Positions 37,419-46,500 of a DNA stretch of 64,000 nucleotides are shown one piece after another. The DNA lies in the NCBI RefSeq assembly GCF_000767055.1, contig NZ_CP006764.1:992001-1056000 (forward strand), in the 5' to 3' direction. Under the pieces are notes generated by a model, which saw only the letters and a list, made by a program, of their open reading frames with translations, was not told where the DNA came from and ran no database searches. Each line of letters starts with the position of its first letter. Position 1 is the stretch's first letter. This stretch comes from Corynebacterium doosanense CAU 212 = DSM 45436 (GTDB lineage: Bacteria; Actinomycetota; Actinomycetes; Mycobacteriales; Mycobacteriaceae). The translations under genes were made by a program, and so were the position numbers.

Positions 37419-38367
37419 GCTCAAACCCGCCAACGCGCTGCGCATGGGCAACGCCGTGGTGGTCAAACCCTCCGAGTACACCCCGCTGTCCGTGATGGGG
37501 CTGGTGGAGGTGCTCAACACCGTGCTGCCCGAGGGTGTGCTGAGCGTCGTCTCCGGCGGCGGCGAGGTCGGCGCGGCGCTGAGCACGCACGAGGCGGTGG
37601 GCAAGATCATGTTCACCGGCTCCACGGCGACGGGGCGCAAGATCGCGGAATCCGCGGCTGACACGGTCAAACGTGTCACGCTGAAGCTCGGCGGCAACGA
37701 TGCGGGCATCGTGCTTGACGACGTCGATCCCAAGGCCATCGCCGAGGGACTCTTCTGGGGTGCCTTCATCAACACGGGACAGACCTGCGCCGCCCTCAAA
37801 CGCCTCTACGTGCACGACTCCGTCTACGACGAGGTGTGCGCCGAGCTGGCCGGCCTGGCGGTGAACATGCCCATGGGCCCAGGCATGAACGAGTCCAACG
37901 TTCTCGGCCCGTTGCAGAACCAGATGCAGTTCGACATCGTGGACAAGCTGGTCACCGCCGCCAAGGACTCCGGCGCCACCGTCCTGCTGGGCGGCGACCC
38001 GGACTACGACGCCCCCGGGTACTTCTTCCCCACGACACTCATCTCCGACATCGACCCGCAGAACCCGCTGGTGGTGGAGGAGCAGTTCGGCCCCGCGCTG
38101 CCCATCGTGCGTTACTCGGACCTGGAGGACGCCATCGCCATGGCCAACTCCCTCGAGGTCGGTCTCGGCGCCTCCGTGTGGTCGGGTGACCGCGACCGTG
38201 CCCGCGAGGTGGCGACCCGCATCGAGGCCGGCACCGTGTGGATCAACAGCCACGGCGGCGTCGACCCGCGCATCCCCTTCGGCGGGATCAAGCAGTCGGG
38301 CTACGGCGTCGAGTTCGGCGAGGCGGGCCTGAAGTCGCTCGGCGTGCCGCAGGTGATCAACGGGTAG
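37415..38367 (+). pseudogene. Aldehyde dehydrogenase, 5'-truncated
   Basis: From about 37415 the frame matches the C-terminal two thirds of an NAD(P)-dependent aldehyde dehydrogenase: ALRMGNAVVVKPSEYTPL, the glycine motif FTGSTATGRKIAESA, the catalytic Glu in TLKLGGNDAGIVL and Cys in NTGQTCAALKRLYV, and the C-terminal IPFGGIKQSGYGVEFGEAG. About 150 N-terminal residues are missing. The frame upstream of the junction is antisense of the monooxygenase remnant. It faces away from the other remnant, so both lost their 5' ends in one deletion. Confidence 0.8.
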
Positions 38368-38372
38368 CGCTT

Positions 38373-39992
38373 TTAGAGCCCGGCGACCTCGCACATCCAC
38401 GGGGCGATGATCTGCGGGGACACCTGGCAGTCGAGGACGTAGGTTCCCCGGCTGCCGGTCTGCACCCACTGCTCGAAGGCTGCGAGATCCTCGAGCCTCC
38501 GGATGACGTCGGCCTTCGCGCCCAGCGCCCGGAACAACCCGGCGAAGTCCACCTCGGGGATGAGCATGGGCTCCTCGCGCAGACCCTTCGTGGCGTACTG
38601 GTGGATCTCCGCCCCGTAGGCGGCGTCGTTGAAGACGATCACCACTCCACGATGCGCGGTGCGCACAAAACTCTCCGCGTCCGCGAATCCCATGAGGCCG
38701 CCGCCGTCCCCGGTGACCAGGACCGTCAGGCGCTCGCCGGCGGCCGCGGCCACCCCGACGCCAGTGGGGAAACCCAGCCCAATGGACTGGAACGCCGTGC
38801 CCAGCAGGTTGATCGAGTCGGCCGCGGGCAGGTCGAAGTACATGTTCGCCCAGCCGATGAAGTGCCCGCCGTCGGAGGCGACCAGTTTGTCCTTCGGCAG
38901 GATGCGGTTGAGCCGCACCATGAGGCTGCGCGGATCCAGCCGACCGTCGGGCGCGAGGGCGTCACCCTCGGGGCGGGCAGGCTCCGGCACGGAAGGCTTA
39001 TCGACGCGCGGCCGATCCACGTCCCCGAGCCGAACGGTGATCTCCCGGACGGCCTGGGAGGAGCACGCCCGAAAGAACTCATCCACGCGGGCGTGGGTGG
39101 CGGCATTGGCGAGATCTATCTGCACCACCGTCGCGTCCGGGTGGAAGGCGCCGCCGAAGGCCATGGTGAACTGGTTCAGGCCGGCGCCGACGACCAGCAC
39201 CACGTCGGCCGCGTGGATCTGCTGCGCGGCGAACTCAGTGGCGAAGCCCCCGCATACCCCCAGGTCGCGGTAGCCCGAACCGCCCTCAAACAGGCCACGT
39301 GCCGGGGCGGACGTGGCCACGTCCGCCCCGAGCGTCCCGGCGAGCACGCGGAGTTGCGCCGAGGCACTCTTCGCGCCGCGCCCCGCGAGGATGAGGGGGC
39401 GACGGGCGTCGCGAAGCATCCCGGCGATGGTGGTGGCATCCGCGGCGGAGAGCTCGGGCGGGTGCGGGGGAGTGGGGAGATCGGGAATTACCTGGCCATC
39501 CTCGGTGGCGGGCACCGCCCCGACGTCGTAGGGCACGGCGAGCACGACGGGGACGCGCTCGGCAAGGGCGTGGGCGACGGCCCGGATGGTGACCGTGCCG
39601 GCATCATCGGCGGAGACGGTGAACGTGGGCGCCCCGACGGCCGCGGCGATCCCGGCCTGGTCGACGTCCCAGGGGCGGTGGCCGGTGGTGGGGGCGGAAC
39701 CGACCACGAAGACCAGGGGGGTCCTGGCCATGGCCGCCTCGGCAAGCGCGGTGACGGTGTTGGTGTAGCCGGGGCCGTACGTGGTGGTCGCGGCGGCAAG
39801 TCGGCCGGTGACGCGGTGATAGGCGTCGGCGGCGGCGACCGTGGCCACCTCGTGGCGCACGGGCACGATGCCGTGGCCGGACTCTTCCAGGGCGTTGCAC
39901 AGCCAGGCGTTGCCGTTGCCCATGAGACCGAAGAAGGTGTCGATGTGGCGGATGAGCGCGGACGCGATGATGTCGGAGACGCGGGGGTTCAT
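38373..39992 (-). CDS. Thiamine-diphosphate enzyme, acetolactate-synthase-like
   Basis: This 539-residue ThDP-dependent enzyme has the acetolactate synthase/decarboxylase layout: an N-terminal PYR domain with the catalytic Glu in VPVRHEVATVAAADAYHR, a central domain (about 180-330), and a C-terminal PP domain with the GDGGGLMGFADAES...NDAAYG ThDP-Mg motif. It is not clearly IlvB; the start FGLMGNGNAW and the context suggest a catabolic or phosphonate-linked carboligase/decarboxylase. It is divergent from the phosphonate-type cassette across a 308-bp control region. ATG 39992 is used because the frame further upstream has no family sequence. Confidence 0.82.
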   Translation of the reverse strand: MNPRVSDIIASALIRHIDTFFGLMGNGNAWLCNALEESGHGIVPVRHEVATVAAADAYHRVTGRLAAATTTYGPGYTNTVTALAEAAMARTPLVFVVGSAPTTGHRPWDVDQAGIAAAVGAPTFTVSADDAGTVTIRAVAHALAERVPVVLAVPYDVGAVPATEDGQVIPDLPTPPHPPELSAADATTIAGMLRDARRPLILAGRGAKSASAQLRVLAGTLGADVATSAPARGLFEGGSGYRDLGVCGGFATEFAAQQIHAADVVLVVGAGLNQFTMAFGGAFHPDATVVQIDLANAATHARVDEFFRACSSQAVREITVRLGDVDRPRVDKPSVPEPARPEGDALAPDGRLDPRSLMVRLNRILPKDKLVASDGGHFIGWANMYFDLPAADSINLLGTAFQSIGLGFPTGVGVAAAAGERLTVLVTGDGGGLMGFADAESFVRTAHRGVVIVFNDAAYGAEIHQYATKGLREEPMLIPEVDFAGLFRALGAKADVIRRLEDLAAFEQWVQTGSRGTYVLDCQVSPQIIAPWMCEVAGL

Positions 39993-40023
39993 GTCGGAGG
40001 TCCTGTTCGGGGTCGAGTGATAC

Positions 40024-40037
40024 AGACGTATATGTCT
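40024..40037. promoter_or_regulatory. Imperfect palindrome, operator candidate
   Basis: AGACGTATATGTCT has 12 of 14 positions in dyad symmetry (AGAC/GTCT arms around TATA). It lies 32 bp upstream of the ThDP enzyme start and may be a GntR- or TetR-type site. Confidence 0.4.
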
Positions 40038-40235
40038 CAACCGAGGCGCCGGGTTACCGGCGAAGACCCGAATGGAGTTGTTGGTCTCCGACGGGGGCGG
40101 AAGGCCAGGTCTAGTGCCCATTTTTCGAGCAACGGCGATCAACTGTGATGCCGGACACGTCGATGATAGCCGACCGGCGCGACGGGGCGCGGGCACCGTG
40201 GTGGTCACCCACGCTTCGACCACATGAACAATCAT

Positions 40236-40253
40236 TGAATTTGCCTGAATTTG
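40236..40253 (+). promoter_or_regulatory. Direct repeat TGAATTTG x2 upstream of the phosphonate-type cassette
   Basis: TGAATTTG occurs at 40236-40243 and 40246-40253, one helical turn apart, about 50 bp before the GTG of the FAD oxidoreductase. Repeats with this spacing often bind response regulators or other dimers on one DNA face. Confidence 0.4.
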
Positions 40254-40300
40254 TTCGTGACCAGGTGGACTCTCGGCCGCGGCGTCGCCATCCTGGGATC

Positions 40301-41422
40301 GTGACTGAACACACTGACCTCATCGTCGTCGGCGCCGGAATCATCGGCCTGGCCAGCGCATTTCTCGCCCGGGAACAGGGGCAGTCGGTGCGGGTCATCG
40401 ACGCCGCCGACCGGCCGGTGGGCAGCTCCATCCAGAACTTCGGCCACGCCTGTTTCACCGCGCAGGCCGACGTGATCCAGCCCGTGGCGCGGGTCGCCCG
40501 CGAAGGCTGGCTCCGCGCCGCGCAGCAGGCGGGCTTCTGGGCGAAGGAGTCCGGCACGTGGCTTCCGGCCACCTCCGAGATCGAGCTCCAGGTCCTCGCC
40601 GAGTTCGCCGAGCACCGCGGGGACGACCTGGTCAAGCTTCTCGGCCGGGAGGAGGTGGCCGCCGGGATCGGCAACCCCGGGCTCGACGCACTGGGTGGTG
40701 CGCACCTGCCGCTGGACGTGCGGGTCGATCCCCGGGAAGCGGCGCCGGCCATAGCGCGGTACCTCGCGGCCGACGGCGTCGAGTTCACCTGGAACACGCA
40801 GGTCACCGGCATCGCGGACGGCACCGTCGCCACCGTCCGCGGCGACTTCCACGCGGACCGGGTCATCGCCGCGCCGGGTTACAAACTCCTGGCACTGTTC
40901 CCCGAGCTGGCGGAGCGGCACGAGGTCCGGGTGTGTGAACTCGCCATGGCGCTCATCGAACGCCCCGCCCGCATTCCCGCCGACCTCGCTGTGCTCACCG
41001 GCACGTCGATGGCGCGCTACGACGGCATCGCCGCCATGCCCAGCGTCCCCGAGCTGCGCGAGGAGCTCGCCCGGCGGGAACCGGGGCTGGTGGATGTCAT
41101 CGCCAACCTCATGATGACCGGCACGGAGCAGGGCATCTTCGTCGGCGACTCCCACCACTACGCCGATCACACCGAACCCTTCATCTCCGAGGACGTGGCA
41201 GATCTGCTCATCGACCGGTCCACGGCCGTGCTCGGCATCGACGAGCCCCGGGTGCTGCAGCGCTGGAAGGGCCAGTACGCCGACAGTGCGGGCACCAACC
41301 TCGTGCTCGAGCACCCGGACGCCCGGACCACGGTTGCCGTGGTGACCTCGGGCATCGGCATGACCCTGTCCTTCGGCGTCGCGGACCTGGCGCTGCGCGG
41401 CGAGACCATCTCAGGCTTCTGA
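40301..41422 (+). CDS. FAD-dependent oxidoreductase, TIGR03364 type (phosphonate-associated)
   Basis: This 373-residue DAO-family flavoprotein has the FAD-binding motif LIVVGAGIIGLASAFLA at its N-terminus, followed by VGSSIQNFGHACFTAQA. The TIGR03364 clade is known for its gene association with phosphonatase-like HADs and is proposed to deaminate oxidatively an aminophosphonate related to 2-aminoethylphosphonate. Here it is followed by just such a HAD (28-bp gap) and a Zn-alcohol dehydrogenase. GTG 40301 is chosen because the family begins with the dinucleotide motif. Confidence 0.82.
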   Translation: MTEHTDLIVVGAGIIGLASAFLAREQGQSVRVIDAADRPVGSSIQNFGHACFTAQADVIQPVARVAREGWLRAAQQAGFWAKESGTWLPATSEIELQVLAEFAEHRGDDLVKLLGREEVAAGIGNPGLDALGGAHLPLDVRVDPREAAPAIARYLAADGVEFTWNTQVTGIADGTVATVRGDFHADRVIAAPGYKLLALFPELAERHEVRVCELAMALIERPARIPADLAVLTGTSMARYDGIAAMPSVPELREELARREPGLVDVIANLMMTGTEQGIFVGDSHHYADHTEPFISEDVADLLIDRSTAVLGIDEPRVLQRWKGQYADSAGTNLVLEHPDARTTVAVVTSGIGMTLSFGVADLALRGETISGF

Positions 41423-41450
41423 GCCTCCCTACAGAAAGAGACAGACACTC

Positions 41451-42116
41451 ATGTACAAGCTGGCAATCTTCGACATGGCAGGCACGACCATCAACGACCG
41501 CGACGAGGTGTACCGCGTCCTGCGCGAGGCCACCGAGCGTGAGGGCGCGGACTACACCGACAACGAGTTCCAGAACTACATGGGCACCGAGAAGAAGTGG
41601 GCGATCCGCCACCTTCTCGAGGTCGGCGGCGTGGACTACTCCGACGCCACGGTGGACAAGGCCTGGCAGTGGTTCCGCGAGGAACTCGCCCGCACCTACA
41701 CCGAGCAGCCGCCGACGCCGCTCGACGGCATCGAGGAGATGCTGGCCTCGCTTCGCGACGCCGGGGTCAAGGTGGCACTCACCACCGGGTTCTCCCGGGA
41801 GATCACCGACCTGATCCTGCGGAACATGGGGTGGAGCGTCGGGGAGACGATCGACGCCTCCGTCGCCGGCGACGAGGTCGAGACCGGCCGCCCGGAGCCG
41901 TTCATGATCCAGAAGGCCATGGCGGAGCTCGACATCACCGACGCGGCCGAGGTCATCAGCGTCGGCGACACGTCCGCGGACGTCGTCTCCGCCCAGCGCG
42001 CCGGGGTGACCTCGGTGGGAGTCCTCACCGGGCACCTCAGCGAGCAGCAGTTCTCCGAGCTCGGCGCGGATCATGTCCTGCGCTCGGCGGCGGATCTTCC
42101 CTCGCTGCTCAACTGA
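41451..42116 (+). CDS. Phosphonatase-like HAD hydrolase (TIGR03351 type)
   Basis: This 221-residue HAD-superfamily protein has the nucleophile loop FDMAGTTIND (Asp8), an alpha-helical cap (about 18-95), motif II ALTTGFSR near 108 and motif IV SVGDTSADVVSAQRAG near 165. DMAGT in place of DxDGT is the mark of phosphonoacetaldehyde hydrolase relatives. TIGR03351 members are proposed to cleave a C-P bond in a phosphonoaldehyde. It is preceded by AAAGAGA and coupled by TGATG to the next gene. Confidence 0.83.
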   Translation: MYKLAIFDMAGTTINDRDEVYRVLREATEREGADYTDNEFQNYMGTEKKWAIRHLLEVGGVDYSDATVDKAWQWFREELARTYTEQPPTPLDGIEEMLASLRDAGVKVALTTGFSREITDLILRNMGWSVGETIDASVAGDEVETGRPEPFMIQKAMAELDITDAAEVISVGDTSADVVSAQRAGVTSVGVLTGHLSEQQFSELGADHVLRSAADLPSLLN

Positions 42117-43117
42117 TGCGCGCGCAGGTGTGGCTCGGGGGAGCCGAGTTCGCGGTCGCCGAGGCGACTGTCCCCGAGCTCGGGGCGGGCGAGGTGCTCG
42201 TCGAGCTCGAGGTCGCCACCGTCTGCGGTTCCGACCGCCACACCGTCTCCGGTCGCCGACCGGGTGCCTGCCCGTCCGTCCTCGGGCACGAGGGGGTCGG
42301 TGTCGTGGCCGAGAGTCGTCGCGCCGGGATCGAACCGGGCCAGCGGGTGGTGTTCTCCGTGACCTCGGTCTGCCACGAGTGTGTGATGTGCCGCCGAGGC
42401 CTGAGCGCCAAGTGCGAGCGGGTGCAGAAGGTCGGGCACGAATCCTTCGACGGATCCTGGCCCTGGTCCGGGACCTACGCCACCCACATCCACCTGCCGG
42501 CCGGCGTCGAGGTCGTGGAGGTGCCGCCCGAACTCAGCTCCGAGCGGGCCTCCACCGCGGGCTGCGCGGTGGCCACCGTCATGGCGATGGTCGAGACCGC
42601 GGGAGACCTGCGGGATAAGTCGGTGCTGGTCACCGGACTGGGCATGCTGGGAATCACCGCCGTGGCCGCGGCTAGGGCCGACGGGGCGCGCCGGATCATC
42701 GCCTGCGACCCGGCGCCGGGTGCCCGGGAGGCAGTGCGCGGCCTGGCGGACGAGGTGGTGGACGTCGCCTCCGGGGAGCTGGTCGACGTCAGCTTCGAGC
42801 TCTCCGGCAGCAGCGCCGGAACGCAGGCCTGCCTGGACGCGCTCGCCGTCGGGGGAGTGGCGGTGTTGGCTGGTGCCGTGGCCCCCGGCCCCGGAGTGAT
42901 GCTCGACCCGGAATGGGTGGTGCGGGGGTGGCGCACCGTCACCGGCGTGCACAACTACGAACCCCGCCACCTCGGGCAGGCGGTCAGTTTCCTCGATCGC
43001 CACGGCGACAGCCTGCCCTGGGACCACATCTTCGGAAGGCGGGTCAGCCTCGCGGAGCTGCCGGAGGTGTTCACCGAACCGGTCGGTGCGCGGGTGCTGG
43101 TGGACTGTCGGTCCTAG
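42116..43117 (+). CDS. Zinc-binding alcohol dehydrogenase (phosphonate-associated type)
   Basis: This 333-residue medium-chain dehydrogenase has a catalytic-zinc region ATVCGSDRHTVSG and GHEGVGVV, a structural-zinc cluster of four Cys in CHECVMCRRGLSAKC, and a Rossmann segment VLVTGLGMLGITAVAAARA near 170. A related clade (TIGR03366) is named for its link to phosphonate catabolism. Coupling to the phosphonatase-like gene suggests it handles the alcohol or aldehyde product. Its stop overlaps the convergent DUF2316 gene by 4 bp. Confidence 0.8.
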   Translation: MRAQVWLGGAEFAVAEATVPELGAGEVLVELEVATVCGSDRHTVSGRRPGACPSVLGHEGVGVVAESRRAGIEPGQRVVFSVTSVCHECVMCRRGLSAKCERVQKVGHESFDGSWPWSGTYATHIHLPAGVEVVEVPPELSSERASTAGCAVATVMAMVETAGDLRDKSVLVTGLGMLGITAVAAARADGARRIIACDPAPGAREAVRGLADEVVDVASGELVDVSFELSGSSAGTQACLDALAVGGVAVLAGAVAPGPGVMLDPEWVVRGWRTVTGVHNYEPRHLGQAVSFLDRHGDSLPWDHIFGRRVSLAELPEVFTEPVGARVLVDCRS

Positions 43118-43404
43118 CGGTTGTCGCCGACGCCGAACCAGCCGGCAGCCTGCCGTCTGGCCGACTCGGTGAGCACGGAATAGCTGGTCAGCGGCGCGTC
43201 GGCCTTCCGCGCGGCGGTCTCGGCGACATCGCGCAGAAGCCAGACGTCGGCGGGGTCGCCCGCGGTGACGTTGAGGGCGGCGTCGAAACGCGGCTGGGAC
43301 AGGCCGGTGCGCCGGCGGAACTCCGCGTGGGAGAGTCCGGCCGCGCGGGCGTTGGCCTGGATCTCTTCCGCGGTGCGCCTCTGCTGGTCTGGTGAGAGCG
43401 ACAA
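43114..43404 (-). CDS. DUF2316-family helix-turn-helix protein
   Basis: This 96-residue protein has a central helix-turn-helix look (LSHAEFRRRTGLSQPRFDAAL) and resembles DUF2316, a small family with a lambda-repressor-like fold. It is divergent from putA across 109 bp, so it may regulate that gene, but no proof is visible. A ribosome binding site (AGGAAAGG) precedes the start. Confidence 0.72.
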   Translation of the reverse strand: MSLSPDQQRRTAEEIQANARAAGLSHAEFRRRTGLSQPRFDAALNVTAGDPADVWLLRDVAETAARKADAPLTSYSVLTESARRQAAGWFGVGDNR

Positions 43405-43471
43405 AATTATTCCTTTCCTGGCGGGTACTACATCACAGAATATGGATGTAAAGTGGCGGTGTCACAACAAA

Positions 43472-43484
43472 ATTGTTGATCAAT
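43472..43484. promoter_or_regulatory. Operator candidate upstream of putA
   Basis: ATTGTTGATCAAT lies 29 bp before the putA ATG. It differs by one base from the perfect palindrome ATTGTTGAACAAT at 58516-58528. Both fit the TNGTNNNACNA-like pattern of FadR-type GntR regulators. Confidence 0.5.
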
Positions 43485-43513
43485 TTCACCTCTTGTCTGG
43501 AGAACCCCACCTA

Positions 43514-46500
43514 ATGACATCACTGAACCAGTACACCGACCGCGCGGTAACACTTGCGAACACGTGGCTGGAGGTGGAGGACAGCGCGGCCAACCAGGCT
43601 GCGCGGCAGCTGGGCGGGCTCCTCCAGGACCCCAACGGCGTCGACTTCACCATGGACTTCGTCGACCGCGTCGCCCGCCCGGAGGACAACAAGGTCGCCG
43701 CGGCCGAGCTGCGCAAGATGCCCGCCGCGCCGGAGTTCCTGGGAACGGTCAACCGCGGCCTGTTCAACATCGGTGCGCTGGCCGGTCGCATCGCGCCGTC
43801 GATCGTCGTCCCCCTGGCCCGCGCACGCATGCGCCAGATGGTCGGACACCTCGTGCTCGACGCCGACGGCGACAGCCTGTCCAAGCTCCTGGACAACGCC
43901 AAGGAGAAGAAGACCCACCTCAACATCAACCTTCTCGGCGAGGCAGTGCTGGGCGACGACGAGGCAGCCTCCCGCGCCGAGCGCACGGCCGAGCTGATCC
44001 GCAACCCCAAGGTCACCTACGTCTCCGTCAAGGCCTCCAGCCTCTGTGCGCAGCTCAACCACTACGACGAGGAAGGCTCGCTCGAGCGCCTCAAGGCACA
44101 GCTGCGCCCGCTCTACCGCATCGCACGCGACAGCAGCCCGCGCACCTTCATCAACCTGGACATGGAGGAGTACAAGGACCTCGACCTGACGCTGCGCCTG
44201 TTCACCGAGCTCATCAGCGAGGACGAGTTCACCGGCTACGAGGCCGGCATCGTCCTGCAGGCCTACCTGCCCGACGCGGCTGGGGCGCTGGAGCAGCTCA
44301 TGGCCTTCGCCAAGCAGCGCGCCGCGGAGGGCGGAGCGCCCATCAAGGTCCGTCTGGTCAAGGGTGCGAACCTCTCCATGGAGAAGGTTGACGCCGAGGT
44401 GCACGGCTGGGCGCAGGCGCCCTACCGCACCAAGGCCGAGGTGGACGCCAACTACCTGCACCTGCTCGACATGGTGCTGGGCGAGGAGTACGCCGACATC
44501 CTGCGTGTGGGCGTGGCCAGCCACAACCTCTACACGCTGTCGCTCGCGTACGTGCTCGCCGATGCGCGCGGCGTCATGCGCCAGGTCGACGCCGAGATGC
44601 TCCAGGGCATGAGCCCCGGTCAGCAGGAGGAGGTGCACAAGGCCTTCGGTTCGCTGATCCTCTACACCCCGGTCGTGCGCGCCGAGGACTTCGACGTCGC
44701 CGTGAGCTACCTCGTGCGTCGCCTGGAGGAGAACTCCGCCGAGCAGAACTTCATGTACGCACACTTCGCCGCCGGCGAGGAGGCGATGGCCAGCCAGGAG
44801 GACCGCTTCCGCAAGTCGATCGAGGACGCCGACCGCGTCTTCCTCGGTGCCAACCGCACGCAGAACCGCCTGGACGAGTCGGGCCGACAGGCGCCGAAGG
44901 ACGGCTTCCACAACGAGCCGGACACCGACCCGTCCCTGGAACCCAACCGCCGGTGGGCACTGGAGCTGCTGGAGAACGATCCCGGCGAGGCCACGTCCAC
45001 CGAGGTCACGGACGTGGCCGAGGTGCAGGCGGGCGTCGATAAGGCCCGTGCGGCCGCACGGGACTGGGCCGCGCTGTCCGGCGACGAGCGCGCCGACGTC
45101 CTGGAGACCGTCGCCGACGAGCTGGCCAACGCGCGCGGCGAGCTCATCAGCGCCATGGCCTTCGAGGCCGGCAAGACCGTGGACCAGTCCGACCCCGAGG
45201 TCTCCGAGGCCATCGACTTCGCCGTCTACTACGCGCAGTCCGCCCGCCAGCTCGACGACCGGTTCACCCCGCACGAGCTCGTGGCCGTCATCCCGCCGTG
45301 GAACTTCCCCGTGGCCATCCCCACCGGCGGCATGCTCTCGGCCCTGGCCGCGGGCTCCTCGGCGATCATCAAGCCGGCGCCCCAGGTGGTGCTGTGTGCC
45401 GAGGTCGCCGTCGCCGCGATCCACCGCGGACTTGCGGCCCACGGCGTCTCGACGGACCTGCTCCAGCTCATCCGCGCCGACGAGAGTGACGCCGGTAAGG
45501 CACTGATCACCGCGGCCGACTCGGTCATCCTCACCGGTGCATCCGAGACCGCCGCGATCTTCCGCTCCTGGGACCCGCACATGAAACTCAACGCGGAGAC
45601 CTCGGGCAAGAACGCCATCATCGTCACCCCGGCCGCCGACCCCGACCTCGCCGCGCAGGACATCCTGCACTCGGCCTTCGGCCACGCGGGCCAGAAGTGT
45701 TCCGCGGCCTCGCTCATCATCCTTGTCGGTTCGATGGGTTCGACCGACCGCTTCCGCAACCAGCTTCTCGACGCCGTGCGCACCCTGCGCGTCGGCCCGG
45801 GCACCGAGATCTCCACCACCATGAACGGCCTCATCGGCCCGCCGGAGGAGAAGCTCCAGCGCGGTCTGACCCAGCTCGATTCCGGTGAGAAGTGGCTGAT
45901 CAAGCCCGAGAAGCTCGACGAGGAGGGCAAGTTCTGGACCCCGGGCGTGCGCGACGGCGTCAAGCCCGGCTCCTGGTACCACACCCACGAGTGCTTCGGC
46001 CCCGTCCTGGGCATCATGCACGCCAAGGATCTCGACGAGGCCATCGAGTGGCAGAACTCCACCGGCTTCGGCCTCACCGGCGGCATCCACTCGCTCGACG
46101 ACGACGAGATCTCCCAGTGGATCGACACCGTGGAGGTGGGCAACGCCTACGTCAACCGCGGCATCACCGGCGCGATCGTCCAGCGCCAGTCCTTCGGCGG
46201 CTGGAAGAACTCCGCCATCGGCACCGGCGCCAAGGCCGGCGGCCCGAACTACGTGGCCCAGCAGGGCACCTGGGTCGACGGTGAGCTTGCACCCGTCAAC
46301 GTCACCGTCGAGCCGCGGGTGGCCCGCGTGCTGCGCGAGGTGGAGACCCACCTCTCCGCAGAGGACGCCACCTGGCTGCACCGCGCCGTCGAGCTCGACG
46401 CCGTGGCCTGGCGCAGCGAGTTCGGCATCGACCACGACCGCACCGCGCTGGCCAGCGAGCGCAACATCTTCCGTTACCGCCCGCTGCTGACCCCGCTGTC

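Larger units (their letters stand above)
39993..40300. other. Divergent intergenic control region
   Basis: These 308 bp separate the ThDP enzyme and the FAD oxidoreductase genes. They contain a near-palindrome (40024-40037) and a 10-bp-spaced direct repeat (40236-40253). AT-rich DNA close to 40225-40255 probably holds the plus-strand promoter. No small gene is seen. Confidence 0.6.

Noticed and set aside
37419..37799. N-terminal part of the monooxygenase reading frame
   Set aside because: The frame stays open only as antisense of the aldehyde dehydrogenase; its Ser/Thr/Pro-rich product has no FAD-binding motif.
43265..43513. N-terminal extension of PutA
   Set aside because: The upstream codons are antisense to the DUF2316 gene and contain no family sequence; a normal start is at 43514.
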